Origin: Shimazuella kribbensis DSM 45090
Lineage (GTDB): Bacteria > Bacillota > Bacilli > Thermoactinomycetales > Thermoactinomycetaceae
Reading direction: 5' to 3'
DNA: 64,000 nt
Assembly (NCBI RefSeq): GCF_000428065.1
Contig: NZ_ATZF01000002.1
Location: 124,001 to 188,000 of the forward strand
This document shows, piece after piece, positions 16,496 to 26,350 of the stretch (the first letter of the stretch is position 1; every line of letters begins with the position of its first letter). Under the pieces are notes generated by a model, which made no database searches, had not been told where the DNA came from, and saw nothing but the letters and a program-made list of their open reading frames with translations. Both the position numbers and the translations under genes were made by a program.

Positions 16496-17539
16496 TTAAT
16501 TCTTATTTGGAAGAGTAACAGTAAAAGTAGAACCCAACCCCAGCTTGCTTTCTACAGTAATCTTCCCTTTATGCATGTCCACCATTTTTTTTACAATGGA
16601 AAGCCCTAAACCACTGCCTTGATTAGCAGGCTTTCGCGATCGATCTGTTTTAAAAAAACGCTCAAAAATATAGATTTGATCCTCTTGAGATATCCCAATT
16701 CCTGTATCGGATATTACCCCTACAATGTCTTCGCCATCTTGGCGTATAGCAATGCTCATATTTCCGCCTTTGGGTGTAAATTTAATACTATTATGTATTA
16801 AATTTATCCAAATTTGGCCCATCATATCTTTATCTGCTCGTATTTCCAACTCTTCCAACATGATATCCATGTTCATGTTTTTATCGGACCACTGAGGCTC
16901 ACAAGCTAGAATAATGCTTCTTAACTGCTTATCCAACCGATAAATTTCTGGTTCAAACTTCATGGTGTCTGCTTCCAAAGATGCTAATCTTAGCAAACTA
17001 TCGCTCATTTTAGATAACCGAACACTTTCAGATTCAATGATATCAAGATAATGTATTCTATTTTCTGGACTTAACTGACTATTTCGCAACGTCTGTGCAA
17101 AACCATGGATAGAGGTAAGTGGAGATTGAATTTCATGAGATACGTTTGCTATAAATTCTTTTCGCATTTTTTCCATCTTACTCAACTCGATCGCCATTTG
17201 ATTCACACTTTCCACCAGCTCTCCAAATGGCCCAAGTTCCTTCCCGTTCGTATCCAATTCAACCTCATAATTACCAGAAGAAATTTTTTTTTGAGCATGA
17301 ATGATAGAATCAAATAATCCCTTTGTTGGACGATCAAATCTTGCTGCAATCTTTATCAAGATTGCTCCGATCATCAAACCAAGCAACGAATTGATAACCT
17401 GAACGACTAGTGCAGAAGGAAATATTTCTATTGTTGTATAGAGAAATGAAGTTAGAAAAAAAGCTGCGGTTAAACACCCGATAAAAAGAATTAACACAAT
17501 CATAATGCCTGCTATGTTCTGGACAGAATATTTATTCAT
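16496..17539 (-). CDS. Sensor histidine kinase
   Basis: A 347-residue membrane kinase: two transmembrane helices (about 9-31 and 43-64) with almost no extracellular loop, a HAMP-like linker, the phospho-acceptor H135 in SHEIQSPLTS, and a HATPase domain with N box (NLIHNSIKF), G1 (DTGIGI) and G2 (GSGLGLSIV). The tiny sensor loop puts it among intramembrane-sensing or cytoplasm-facing kinases. Its ATG overlaps the stop of the response regulator gene by 4 bases, so both are translated together. No obvious target transporter is adjacent; the stimulus is unknown. Confidence 0.93.
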   Translation of the reverse strand: MNKYSVQNIAGIMIVLILFIGCLTAAFFLTSFLYTTIEIFPSALVVQVINSLLGLMIGAILIKIAARFDRPTKGLFDSIIHAQKKISSGNYEVELDTNGKELGPFGELVESVNQMAIELSKMEKMRKEFIANVSHEIQSPLTSIHGFAQTLRNSQLSPENRIHYLDIIESESVRLSKMSDSLLRLASLEADTMKFEPEIYRLDKQLRSIILACEPQWSDKNMNMDIMLEELEIRADKDMMGQIWINLIHNSIKFTPKGGNMSIAIRQDGEDIVGVISDTGIGISQEDQIYIFERFFKTDRSRKPANQGSGLGLSIVKKMVDMHKGKITVESKLGLGSTFTVTLPNKN

Positions 17540-18210
17540 GATCCTACCTCTATACGGTAACCCAGCCCTCGTATTGTTATTATCTTAATTGACTGCTCCC
17601 TAACGGAGAAACGTTCCCGCAACCGATTTACATGTACATCCAACGTTCTCTCGTTTCCTTTATAATCATAACCCCAGATGTCTTCAATCAATTGATCACG
17701 TGAAAAAGTCTTACCTGGATGACTCGCAAGTTTATATAAAAGTTCAAACTCTTTGAGCGGTAGGGTTATAGGCATATTATCGATTTTAACTTCATATGTA
17801 CTTCGATTCATAAACAACTCTCCAACTTGAATGATTTTGGAAGCCATTATTTGATATCGTTTTAACAATGCATAAACCCTTGCAACTAGTTCTCGTCGAT
17901 CAAATGGTTTCACTAAATAATCATCCGTTCCCAATTGAAAACCTTTTACTTTTTCGTCGGTTTCCCCAAGAACAGTCAGCATAAGTAAGGGGATATCATA
18001 ATATTTACGCAGTTCTAAACATAATTCCCATCCATCCATATTTGGCATCATTATGTCAAGAATGGCCATATCCACTTTGATTGTCTCTAACTTTGATAAT
18101 GCTTCCATTCCATCTGAAGCAGGAACAATAGAAAATCCTTCTTCTTGTAAAATAATTCCGATTAATTTGCGGATGTTTGGATCATCGTCTACAACTAATA
18201 TTTTTTGCAT
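17536..18210 (-). CDS. OmpR/PhoB-family response regulator
   Basis: A 224-residue regulator with receiver domain (acidic DDD at 8-10, phospho-acceptor D52 in LDIMMP, K near 104 in LVKPFD) and a winged-helix DNA-binding domain (about 127-224) with ERTLDVHVNRLRERF and the end GLGYRIE. The ATG at 18210 starts the usual MQKILVVDDD and has a G-rich site before it; a GTG at 18222 is possible. First gene of the two-gene operon with the kinase. Confidence 0.94.
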   Translation of the reverse strand: MQKILVVDDDPNIRKLIGIILQEEGFSIVPASDGMEALSKLETIKVDMAILDIMMPNMDGWELCLELRKYYDIPLLMLTVLGETDEKVKGFQLGTDDYLVKPFDRRELVARVYALLKRYQIMASKIIQVGELFMNRSTYEVKIDNMPITLPLKEFELLYKLASHPGKTFSRDQLIEDIWGYDYKGNERTLDVHVNRLRERFSVREQSIKIITIRGLGYRIEVGS

Positions 18211-18454
18211 AGTCAACGCCACCCCACTTTCTTTCCTAAAGCTTTATTCGGGAAATTCATTTAAAAGATAGTGATAAATGATCAAGTACAGTTTCTCATA
18301 GAGATATAAACAGAATGTAAACAACAAGTACAATGTCAAATCATCGTAATATTACTGTACTAAAAAATTATTGCAGTTCGCCAAAACTTAGTAACTTCAT
18401 TACCTTTCTTGCTCCCCTTTTTTGATGCTTGTCATATAAGCTTTGACTTTATAC

Positions 18455-18485
18455 AAACAAAAAAAGATGGAGAATCCTCCATCTC
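18455..18485 (-). terminator. Terminator after the ribonucleotide reductase gene
   Basis: On the minus strand AGATGGAG and CTCCATCT pair around a short loop and run into TTTTTTTG, about 10 bases after the stop at 18495. Confidence 0.88.
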
Positions 18486-18494
18486 TAATCGTAT

Positions 18495-20561
18495 TCACCT
18501 CACAGGGCAAGCGCCTGTTGCACATTCTTCATTTTCCAATTCAAAATCTTCGCCAACATCTTCAAATCGTTCTAATAATCTATAATCAAAAGACTTCATA
18601 TTTGCTTTCATTTCTTCGTATTTTTCTTTTGTAATACTCTCATACGGTGCTAGTTCATAAGAATGACCATCTAGTTTTAGAAATGATACGGCAACCATCT
18701 CATCCCAGTGTGTATAAATGTTATCAGCAACTGTTTCCCATTCTCCATCTTTCACGGAAATCGTATTGGATGAGTTATGCTCAGTATAATTGTCTTGAAA
18801 ACTATAGTACGTATTCAATTGCTCTATTGCAGAAACGTCGTATTTGGTTCGTGTAACTGGAGAAGAGATAGGAAACTCAATGACTTTGGTATCGACAGGT
18901 ATATATCGTTGTGTACCACTTTCATCTGTAATCGTTATCCCTTGTCCAACTTCATTATGAACAGACCATCCTAGTTCCTCTGCGACTTTGCACAATGGAT
19001 CTGTCGAATTTATTCTCACTCGGCGAATGAAATATGGAGAATGAGTATGATGCAGTCCAGACGATACTCCTCCAGCAACTTGTGAAATTGTTCCCTCGGG
19101 TTTTACTGCTGTTGTCAACAAAGGACGTGGGGTTCCTAAAGAATCCGCGTATTCATCAGCTGCCAATCGAGCAGCACCTCGCATTTGTTGTTGCAAAAGT
19201 TGTTCTTGTTCTTCATTGTATCCTAGTGCTTCCATTGCATCTTTCCAACCCGTTATGGAGCACCCAATTAGTCTATCTCGTTTTTGAATAGCATCCCATT
19301 TATATAGCTCTAAATCGACGTTCGTCATCCGATAACCCGCTCGTGCAGAAAGTTTTTGTGCTTCTAAAAGCCCATGGAGATCTAACTTGCCTGTTTTCAC
19401 AAAGGACATCATATTAATTGTTGTTAAATTACAAAGACCACGTGAATCAAGCAATATTTCCACACATGGATTCACGCCTTGGAAATTTGGACGTCTTTTT
19501 CTCGCAGCTTCTGCATTAACAAAACATGGTTCTCCTTCATTCTCTAATACATCAAACTGCCATTTCAAACGATCCCATGTTGGTTTTTCTTCGTAAAAAA
19601 TACTGTTATTACTCATATAACGGTGACTTTTATCTGGATATTGCCAAAGATTTTGTTTCGCGACAATCGTCTCATCATCTTTTGCATCCAGCAATGCGAT
19701 TTCACTAGTACGTCGTACCCCGCCAATGACCACATTTTGACCAATAATATTACAAATATCTAGTAAATGGATGGGTCTTAGTTGTCCATTTTTTGGCTTT
19801 GCTGTAAATCTATCAGTTGTAAGTACATCATGTATCTTCTCAAACATTACTTTTAAAGAAGCATGTCCTGATGCAGTACCACCAAACGTTTTTAGTCGTT
19901 CTCCTTTTGGACGGACATCATTATAATTTATAATTACGGCTTCAATGCTACGATAATCTTTATTCCAAAAGAGTTTGAAATACAAAGACAATGCTTGTAC
20001 CCAGCCTTCTTTTGAATCTCCAACTTTGATCTCAGCAACATTTCCTGTAAAAACAATCGAGGTATGGTCTGTTCGTGCATGTTTTGGTGTTGCTTTATAT
20101 GGTGAATGTATCAGCTGAAGGTTATCTCGAACTTTAGGGAATTTCGCAACATCCGATTGAAGAATTCGAAATCCAACTCCTGTACCAACCATCAGCAAAT
20201 AAAATAAATCATCAATGGCTTCAAAGTCGTCCATTACAACAAAACTACAGTTAAAATTGGCCATAGGATATTTTTTTGCAGCCTCCGTACCACCAATCCA
20301 AAGTGTTCTGCCAGAGAGAAATTGACGAAGATGAAACATATTATCAAAAAGATATTCCGCTTCTTGTTGGGTTGTCTCCTCAACCAAAGAACAATTATAT
20401 TCAACCGCTCTTTTGCACGTTTCTTTCCATGTCTCTCTTCGCTTTTCTTCTGGTAACCAGCGTGAATATGTACGTAAATACACAAATCTAGAGTATGCTG
20501 TCATTTGTTCCGGGAATTCATCGTATTGTGCTAAAAATTTATCGGTTAACTTCATTTTCAT
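18495..20561 (-). CDS. Adenosylcobalamin-dependent ribonucleoside-triphosphate reductase (monomeric class II)
   Basis: The 688-residue enzyme reduces ribonucleoside triphosphates to deoxyribonucleotides without oxygen, using adenosylcobalamin to make a thiyl radical. It resembles Lactobacillus leichmannii RTPR: FNCSFVVMDDFEAIDDLFYL in the N-terminal half, NPCVEILL (radical cysteine, near 365), and the redox pair C680/C685 in the tail CATGACPVR. It is about 50 residues shorter than the lactobacillar enzyme but no key motif is missing. GGAAGG precedes the ATG. Monocistronic, with a promoter carrying two NrdR boxes. I looked for a cobalamin riboswitch upstream and saw none. Confidence 0.93.
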   Translation of the reverse strand: MKMKLTDKFLAQYDEFPEQMTAYSRFVYLRTYSRWLPEEKRRETWKETCKRAVEYNCSLVEETTQQEAEYLFDNMFHLRQFLSGRTLWIGGTEAAKKYPMANFNCSFVVMDDFEAIDDLFYLLMVGTGVGFRILQSDVAKFPKVRDNLQLIHSPYKATPKHARTDHTSIVFTGNVAEIKVGDSKEGWVQALSLYFKLFWNKDYRSIEAVIINYNDVRPKGERLKTFGGTASGHASLKVMFEKIHDVLTTDRFTAKPKNGQLRPIHLLDICNIIGQNVVIGGVRRTSEIALLDAKDDETIVAKQNLWQYPDKSHRYMSNNSIFYEEKPTWDRLKWQFDVLENEGEPCFVNAEAARKRRPNFQGVNPCVEILLDSRGLCNLTTINMMSFVKTGKLDLHGLLEAQKLSARAGYRMTNVDLELYKWDAIQKRDRLIGCSITGWKDAMEALGYNEEQEQLLQQQMRGAARLAADEYADSLGTPRPLLTTAVKPEGTISQVAGGVSSGLHHTHSPYFIRRVRINSTDPLCKVAEELGWSVHNEVGQGITITDESGTQRYIPVDTKVIEFPISSPVTRTKYDVSAIEQLNTYYSFQDNYTEHNSSNTISVKDGEWETVADNIYTHWDEMVAVSFLKLDGHSYELAPYESITKEKYEEMKANMKSFDYRLLERFEDVGEDFELENEECATGACPVR

Positions 20562-20646
20562 CCGTTTCCTTCCATTTCCTTTTCCATAGGTATGTTAAAT
20601 TTATCTGATTAAAATCAACAAAACATGAGTCGTTTAAGTTTTATAT

Positions 20647-20697
20647 AAACCATATGTAGTCCTATTAGAGTATAACTCATACTACATATGGTGTGAA
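20647..20697 (-). promoter_or_regulatory. Promoter with tandem NrdR boxes for the ribonucleotide reductase gene
   Basis: Two boxes, AAACCATATGTAGTCC (20647-20662) and ATACTACATATGGTGT (20679-20694), resemble the NrdR consensus ACACTATATATAGTGT. Their centres are 32 bp apart, about three helical turns, as needed for cooperative NrdR binding. On the minus strand the promoter TTCACA-17-TATACT (20692-20697, 20669-20674) lies within them, so binding would block polymerase. The nrdR gene is not in the window. Confidence 0.8.
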
Positions 20698-20880
20698 GAG
20701 GTAAATTCGACATGAAAATTCTGCACCTTTGAAACGGAAGGAAACCAGACCTTTCTACGGCTTTTTTCATGATAAATATTTTTTATTGCCATGGTTCGCC
20801 TGGCTGTAGTAGAAGCTCGTTTGTCTTAAAACGATAGGATGAAATAGGAATACAGATGAAAGGAATACTTTTCATAAATA

Positions 20881-20918
20881 AAACGAGCTGATCAGTTATT
20901 ACACAAATCAGCTCGTTT
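20881..20918. terminator. Terminator-like hairpin after the gene at 21005
   Basis: AAACGAGCTGAT and ATCAGCTCGTTT are perfect 12-base arms around 14 bases, with A/T-rich flanks on both sides. It lies downstream of the minus-strand membrane gene. Confidence 0.8.
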
Positions 20919-21004
20919 TATTTATTATTTCCCCAAACAATAAATAATGTTGTCCATTGTACTCTACAAATGAGATACAGAAACTCTAATTACACTCCAT
21001 TTGG

Positions 21005-21346
21005 CTAACAAACTGCCATAGGATAGTCTGCAAAACGATTTACTAGATACAAACCTATCAAAATAGCTAGAATAGATTTGCTCGTAATGGATATTGTCCA
21101 CTGAATCAAAGTAGAAACAGAGTAAAAATAACGAACGAATAGACTGATCATGGTCGTCAAAGTGAATAACGAGAAGTATATAGGTGTGTAAACAAAAAGG
21201 ACAGCGAAAGCACTAGCATTGGAGTTGATACCAATATCACATTGGTTAAAATAAAAAAATGTACCTATGGAAACAAGAACAGTAAAAATAAGAAGAAAGA
21301 GAAACTCCAAAACTCCATTAAACTGATGGTTCTTCTGACGGCTCAT
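21005..21346 (-). CDS. Hypothetical small membrane protein
   Basis: A 113-residue product with three to four hydrophobic helices (about 12-33, 45-67, 88-104) and short loops, a short basic N-terminus (MSRQKNHQ) and no recognisable family. GGAG precedes the ATG and a hairpin follows the gene. No functional link to its neighbours is apparent. Confidence 0.65.
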   Translation of the reverse strand: MSRQKNHQFNGVLEFLFLLIFTVLVSIGTFFYFNQCDIGINSNASAFAVLFVYTPIYFSLFTLTTMISLFVRYFYSVSTLIQWTISITSKSILAILIGLYLVNRFADYPMAVC

Positions 21347-21576
21347 CTATTATCTCCTATATACTTTATCGATTCTCCATTCTCCATTGGAGTGGATTCC
21401 TTGTTTAATAGAAACTCCAAAAAAGAATGAAATCATCAATCCATCTAATTCTTGGTATCATTGCGTACTTTTTCTTCAAAGACTTATCTATCGGAAAAAT
21501 GTTATTGTCGGAGTTCAGAGTGATTGACTCAATCCGAACGAGATCCTGACTGAGATGGTTTCCCAGTCTGAAAGGA

Positions 21577-21651
21577 TTACAGCGCCACGCAGGACACTGC
21601 CCATGCGAGGATCATCATGGCGACAGCGGCGATCTTGAACAGAAACTTCAC
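21577..21651 (-). CDS. GC-rich foreign mini-gene: 24-residue hydrophobic peptide
   Basis: A GTG-initiated frame of 24 codons encodes a peptide with a Lys-containing start and a hydrophobic helix (VKFLFKIAAVAMM...). Codons are GC-rich (GCC, GTC, CTC, GTG), unlike the AT-rich surroundings. AGGAAG lies about 8 bases before the GTG and TATAAT about 55 bases upstream. It looks like a single-pass membrane micropeptide or a type I toxin-like peptide. It shares GC-rich codons, GTG start and an AT-rich promoter with the gene at 12940. Short size limits confidence. Confidence 0.45.
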   Translation of the reverse strand: MKFLFKIAAVAMMILAWAVSCVAL

Positions 21652-21820
21652 GAGAGCTTCCTAAAGGGTTTGGACCTTATCATCTTGTACTGATACGTAC
21701 TATTATTATAACAACTTTAAGAAGTAAGCGAGCGATTTAATTAAAAAGTCCATAAATACTCCATTCGTAACCATATCTGTATTTATTCAAACTTAGAATA
21801 TGAGGATTGATGTCAACAAA

Positions 21821-21868
21821 AAAAGAAAGCCTCCCATGCTATGTTCTAAAGAATGGAGACTTTCTTTT
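21821..21868 (-). terminator. Terminator after malic enzyme gene
   Basis: AAAAGAAAG-CTCC and GGAG-CTTTCTTTT pair with single mismatches around about 20 bases. A/T-rich on both flanks; 60 bases after the malic enzyme stop. Confidence 0.75.
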
Positions 21869-21931
21869 ATTAAGACCAAATCAGTTTTTTATAAACAGCT
21901 TGATCAATAGTAGGGAAACACAACCTACTAT

Positions 21932-23611
21932 CTAAATGCCTCTTAAAGGACGGTACTCTGGTTGCCACATAGCAGTTTGAACCGCTTGTTCGATATTACT
22001 TGGATGATTTCTAGCCACTCTGTCCTCGATAGCAGCTTGCACCACTCGGGTAGCAACGACTACAGACACTTCACGCAGTTTTTCCACTGGAGGCAAGAGA
22101 GAAGAACCTAGTCCTGTTATTTCTACCATTTCTGCTACTGCTCCTGCTGCCGCAGCTAACATATTGTCAGTCACCCGCTTTGCTTGTGACACAATGGTTC
22201 CTAACCCGATTCCAGGGAAGACAAATGCGTTATTAGCCTGACCAATTTGATAAACGATACCATTGTAAGTGATGGGTTGAAAAGGACTTCCTGTAGCAAT
22301 AAGTGCTCTGCCTTCCGTCCAATTTAGCAAATTAACTGGGATCGCTTCCGAGGAACTTGTAGGATTGGACATTGGCAAAATGATAGGTTGATCCGTATGA
22401 GCCGCCATCTCTCGTATAATCTCTTCTGTAAACGCGCCTCCAACTGTCGAAGTTCCAATCAAAATAGTTGGATGTACCTGTCGTATAACCTCATCAAAAG
22501 AAATATTGCCTTCTGTTCCATTATGATCCCAATGACTGACTTCATGAGTAGATCGAGCATAAGGACGTTGAAAATCAGCAAGACTTTCCATGTTCTCTAC
22601 TTGTAATCCAAACTTATCAATACACCAAAACTTGCGGTTTGCATCCTCTCTTGATAGATCATTGCGTACCATTGCATCACGAATCTGTTCTACGATTCCA
22701 ATCCCAGCTGACCCAGCACCAAAAACGACAATCCGGTGTTGTTCTAACGGAATCCCAGATGCTCGAACCGCAGATAATACAACAGCTAAGGACACGGCAC
22801 CAGTTCCTTGAATATCATCATTAAACGTACAAAGTTTATCTTGATATCGCTCTAAAATAGGACGAGCATTAGGCTGAGCAAAATCCTCCCAGTGTAACAT
22901 TGCTTTAGGAAACATCCGATGTGCAGTGTTTACATAAGCATCGATAAAAGCATCATATCGCTCTCCACGTACTCTAGGATGTCTACGTCCGATATACAAA
23001 GGATTATTTAATAAACTTTCGCGATTGGTTCCAACATCTAAAATCACCGGAAGAACTCTACTCGGATCAATACCTCCAGCTGCTGTATATACGGTGAGTT
23101 TGCCAATGGCGATATCAATACCGCCAATCCCCCAATCTCCAATACCTAAAATTCTCTCTCCATCTGTAGCAACAATCAAATCAATATCTTCTGGATTGAC
23201 TCTCAAATTGCGGAATGCCTCTTCAATACCATCTGGATCATCAATAGAAAGATATATTCCATGAGGTCCACGATATACTTGGCTGTAACGCTGGATCGCT
23301 AATCCTATTGTTGGTGTATATACAATCGGCAACATTTCGCTTATATGCTCAGAAACTAATCGATAAAACAAAATTTCATTTCGTGCTCGTAATAAACTTA
23401 GATACACATATTTGCTAAGATCATCAGACTGCTCTTTAAACTGCTCATATGAACGGGATACTTGTTCTTCAATAGTCAAGACTGATGGTGGAAGTAACCC
23501 ATTTAGTCCAAGTGATTGCCGTTCCTCCATTGAAAAAGCTACCCCTTTATTTAACCTTGGGGACTTTAAAATACTATGACCTCGTAGTGTTGTTTCTTGG
23601 TGATCATACAT
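21932..23611 (-). CDS. maeA: NAD-dependent malic enzyme
   Basis: A 559-residue malic enzyme of the long form (about 560 residues, like Bacillus MaeA and E. coli MaeA), converting malate to pyruvate and CO2 with NAD. Marks: [32 protein letters not shown], the metal site [11 protein letters not shown]...[11 protein letters not shown], and the second Rossmann loop [10 protein letters not shown]. It stands alone but fits the fumC/odhAB carbon metabolism in this window as an outlet from malate to pyruvate. Confidence 0.95.
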   Translation of the reverse strand: MYDHQETTLRGHSILKSPRLNKGVAFSMEERQSLGLNGLLPPSVLTIEEQVSRSYEQFKEQSDDLSKYVYLSLLRARNEILFYRLVSEHISEMLPIVYTPTIGLAIQRYSQVYRGPHGIYLSIDDPDGIEEAFRNLRVNPEDIDLIVATDGERILGIGDWGIGGIDIAIGKLTVYTAAGGIDPSRVLPVILDVGTNRESLLNNPLYIGRRHPRVRGERYDAFIDAYVNTAHRMFPKAMLHWEDFAQPNARPILERYQDKLCTFNDDIQGTGAVSLAVVLSAVRASGIPLEQHRIVVFGAGSAGIGIVEQIRDAMVRNDLSREDANRKFWCIDKFGLQVENMESLADFQRPYARSTHEVSHWDHNGTEGNISFDEVIRQVHPTILIGTSTVGGAFTEEIIREMAAHTDQPIILPMSNPTSSSEAIPVNLLNWTEGRALIATGSPFQPITYNGIVYQIGQANNAFVFPGIGLGTIVSQAKRVTDNMLAAAAGAVAEMVEITGLGSSLLPPVEKLREVSVVVATRVVQAAIEDRVARNHPSNIEQAVQTAMWQPEYRPLRGI

Positions 23612-23832
23612 AAGTGTTCCTCCAATAGAAACCTATTTTGAGTAAAATTATTTTCCCCTAGCATACCTAAAATCATCAAAAGAATGGAGAAAACATACAT
23701 GATTTTTTGTATTGTTATAAGTGGAATCAACCAAAAGAATTACCTATAACTACCATAAACAAGTATATCCTCCTATCACCTACTTTAGATAATAAGAAAC
23801 CGAAAGTGTATTTTGCTATTCTTTAAATATTT

Positions 23833-23867
23833 AACTCGCTGATTTAAATCACCAAGTGAGTTTTTTT
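23833..23867 (+). terminator. Terminator-like hairpin upstream of the lipoprotein gene
   Basis: AACTCGCT...GATTT and AAATC...AGTGAGTT pair with small bulges and run into seven T on the plus strand. No plus-strand gene lies before it, so it may be a relic or an attenuator in the leader of the lipoprotein gene at 23945. Confidence 0.55.
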
Positions 23868-23944
23868 GAATAGTATCCTTATTCCACTATATGACTTATT
23901 TATTTATACTAAACACTATATAGATAATAAGGAGAAAATTATAC

Positions 23945-25339
23945 ATGTACAAACTTCGTTCTTTGCTTTGCATTCTTATCTTTTCAATCTGTCTAGTAGC
24001 TTGCTCTAAGCCAACAGCTCCAAAAACACATAAAGAAAATTCCAATCCTATATCATCTGAGCAATTAGCAAAAGAAATGGCCCTTTTTTTACCGACTGGA
24101 GCAAAATGGACTTCGCCCAAGTACGGAAATAACCGAACACCTTTTTTTGTTGCCGATCTCGATGGTGATCAACAAGAGGAAGGGATTGGTTTATTTAAAC
24201 AAAATCACCAAATGGGAATAATTATCATCAAAAAAGAGGCACAAACATGGAAAAAAATCACCCAAGAAACGTTCACCGGAAATCATTTTCAACTAGGAGG
24301 AGCTGGCGATCTAACTGGAGATCAAACAGCTGAGATTGTCCTTAGCATAGAAGGAGAAACGGAATTCGAAGCAACAACCAAAGTACTTCAGTGGAACAAA
24401 CAAAAAATGATTCCTATCCTTGAGCAAGAAACTACTGCTACCGTCTTTGATGATTTGGATCAAGATCAACAAACAGAATTAATACTCTATCAGAAAGAGG
24501 ACATGCACACAAAGGCCGTTCTTTATGAACCACATCAACAAAAACTAAAGGTGAAAGATACCAAAAAAATAGAAGGTACCATTGTGATGAGTTACATCAC
24601 TGTAGGGAGAGTTCAAAAAAATCGACTTGGCATTGTGGCTGATATCTCCATTGGTGCTCACAGCGGAAAAGCTGGGATTTTTTATATCGAAAATAGTAAA
24701 TTACACGACGCCTTTGACTACCTTGATAACGAGCAGAACCACCGTCTCTATAATGTGAAGAGTCAAGATATCAATCATGATGGCATCCTCGATATCGCCT
24801 ATACAGACATGGCCATGAATACCGGAACCCTTTCCAATGCCGAGCAACCAACCATCTATCGCTGGTATAATTGGAAAGAAGAGAACAAACTAAACTTAGT
24901 TTATCAACAATATGAAGATTACCTACTCGGTCTACGTATAACGTATCCTCCCGAATGGAGAGATAAAATACAAGCATCATTAGACCCTCAAACCCATGCC
25001 ATAACCTTTGGCATACCCTTAGCCCAAAACAAGCTGACTCTTCTTGTAATCGCAGAGATTTCAGCCGTTAAAAAATCAGACTGGCCTAGTCTAAAGCAAA
25101 ATCTTGATGCCTACAAGTCTCTTGGTACGTTTGATTATTCCGTCTTATACAATCAAAACGATGTTGTTTATATAACAAAAATCTATAACGAAAAAGTCGC
25201 CCAGCAGATGAACGGAACAACTACTTATCTTAAAGCCAAACAATCTGGAATGATTCCCACTCATTCTAGCCTCAAACAATGGGTAAAGATATACCGTGAA
25301 GCACAAAAGGATTATTTGCATTTACCAGAGTTTCCATAA
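23945..25339 (+). CDS. Lipoprotein with VCBS/FG-GAP-like repeats
   Basis: The 464-residue product has a lipoprotein signal peptide with lipobox LVAC (lipidated C20). At least four Asp-rich repeats follow: VADLDGDQQEEGIGLF, GDLTGDQTAEIVLS, DDLDQDQQTELILY and DINHDGILDIAYTD. This DxDxDG pattern is typical of calcium-binding VCBS/FG-GAP propeller blades. The last 150 residues form a separate soluble domain. It is likely an extracellular membrane-anchored protein of unknown role. AAGGAG precedes the ATG by 10 bases. Monocistronic. Confidence 0.8.
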   Translation: MYKLRSLLCILIFSICLVACSKPTAPKTHKENSNPISSEQLAKEMALFLPTGAKWTSPKYGNNRTPFFVADLDGDQQEEGIGLFKQNHQMGIIIIKKEAQTWKKITQETFTGNHFQLGGAGDLTGDQTAEIVLSIEGETEFEATTKVLQWNKQKMIPILEQETTATVFDDLDQDQQTELILYQKEDMHTKAVLYEPHQQKLKVKDTKKIEGTIVMSYITVGRVQKNRLGIVADISIGAHSGKAGIFYIENSKLHDAFDYLDNEQNHRLYNVKSQDINHDGILDIAYTDMAMNTGTLSNAEQPTIYRWYNWKEENKLNLVYQQYEDYLLGLRITYPPEWRDKIQASLDPQTHAITFGIPLAQNKLTLLVIAEISAVKKSDWPSLKQNLDAYKSLGTFDYSVLYNQNDVVYITKIYNEKVAQQMNGTTTYLKAKQSGMIPTHSSLKQWVKIYREAQKDYLHLPEFP

Positions 25340-25451
25340 ATTGAACGAACTTCTCTCTTTACTTAAAGAACTTATGGTTCTGTTTTCTGCATCACAACTA
25401 CACTTAATCAATAAAAAATAAATACTTTCAAATTATGTTTATAACTTAATT

Positions 25452-25492
25452 AAAACAGAGTTGTTAGATTTATCTCTACAACTCTGTTTTTT
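25452..25492 (+). terminator. Terminator after the lipoprotein gene
   Basis: AAAACAGAGTTGT and ACAACTCTGTTTT are perfect 13-base arms around 13 bases, followed by T residues. Confidence 0.88.
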
Positions 25493-25579
25493 CCTGATAA
25501 ATGGATTTTCTCTTTCACTGATGACTAACAATCGAAGCGCAACACTACTATCAAGGGTCAATCGTAATGATGGAGAATG

Positions 25580-26350
25580 CTATTTTCGAGCAGTTACAAT
25601 AGGTTGATAAAAACCTGTTTCTTCTGGCATGTGCCATTTTACATCAAATAATCCAATTTTGTTTAGGATGTCACAAAGCTCTTGCCTTAATAAAGCTCTG
25701 TAAGTAGTCTTCGTGTGTTTTGTCAGCCATTGTCCGTCTACTTCTTTCATAATAAAATGATTTATCGCATAAATATTTCTCTTTTCTGACCAATCCCAAA
25801 CTTGAAAAGTAATAACTCTACCATCCTCAAAAATACGTGGCTGTGTAGATACAGGTTTACTTTTTACTATTGAATCATAGTCCCTAATTGTAAGAACAAG
25901 TAAGCCATTACCCTGAAGCTTATCTTTTAAGTTTTGTGAAGCACTGAGCAAATCTTCGTCTGTTAAAAGATGGGGAATTGCATTATCAGCTGATAAAACG
26001 ACATCGAATTTCCCAGCGATGCTTTTAGCTAATGAACGAAAATCTGCTCTTCCAAAATCGATATTTACTTGAAATAAAGCAGCTTCTCTTTTCGCACGTG
26101 AGACTGATTTCAAACTTAGATCAGTAGCAGTCACTTTAAACCCCTTTTTCGCTAATCCAATCGCTTGAGTGCCAATTCCACAGGAACAATCTAATAAGGA
26201 AAGTTGTTCTGGGTTTTTATTCCCAAATTTAGAAAGAATGAATTCACTTAACACTTCACCCTGCCGTAAAACTGCTTTTTTCCAGTCTGAGTAAATCAAA
26301 TGATAATCATCAGCCATTTCATCATAAAAGTTTTCAGTTGATGTCTCCAT
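25580..26350 (-). CDS. Class I SAM-dependent methyltransferase
   Basis: A 256-residue methyltransferase: motif I LLDCSCGIGTQAIGLA, the acidic ribose-binding residue in VTATDLS, then GRADFRSL and VVLSADNAIPHL as motifs II and III. Motif I has Ser-Cys where Gly is usual, still compatible with SAM binding. The C-terminal part (RNIYAINHFIMKEVDG...) resembles glycine/sarcosine-type or small-molecule methyltransferases, but the substrate cannot be told. The ATG at 26350 has GAGAG 8 bases upstream and is preferred to the one at 26365. The 317 bases between it and the next gene hold nothing clear. Confidence 0.85.
   Translation of the reverse strand: METSTENFYDEMADDYHLIYSDWKKAVLRQGEVLSEFILSKFGNKNPEQLSLLDCSCGIGTQAIGLAKKGFKVTATDLSLKSVSRAKREAALFQVNIDFGRADFRSLAKSIAGKFDVVLSADNAIPHLLTDEDLLSASQNLKDKLQGNGLLVLTIRDYDSIVKSKPVSTQPRIFEDGRVITFQVWDWSEKRNIYAINHFIMKEVDGQWLTKHTKTTYRALLRQELCDILNKIGLFDVKWHMPEETGFYQPIVTARK

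Noticed and set aside
20562-20880. Cobalamin riboswitch before the B12-dependent reductase
   Set aside because: I looked for the B12-box type core and found none; the promoter lies close to the gene and the visible symmetry is explained by NrdR boxes.
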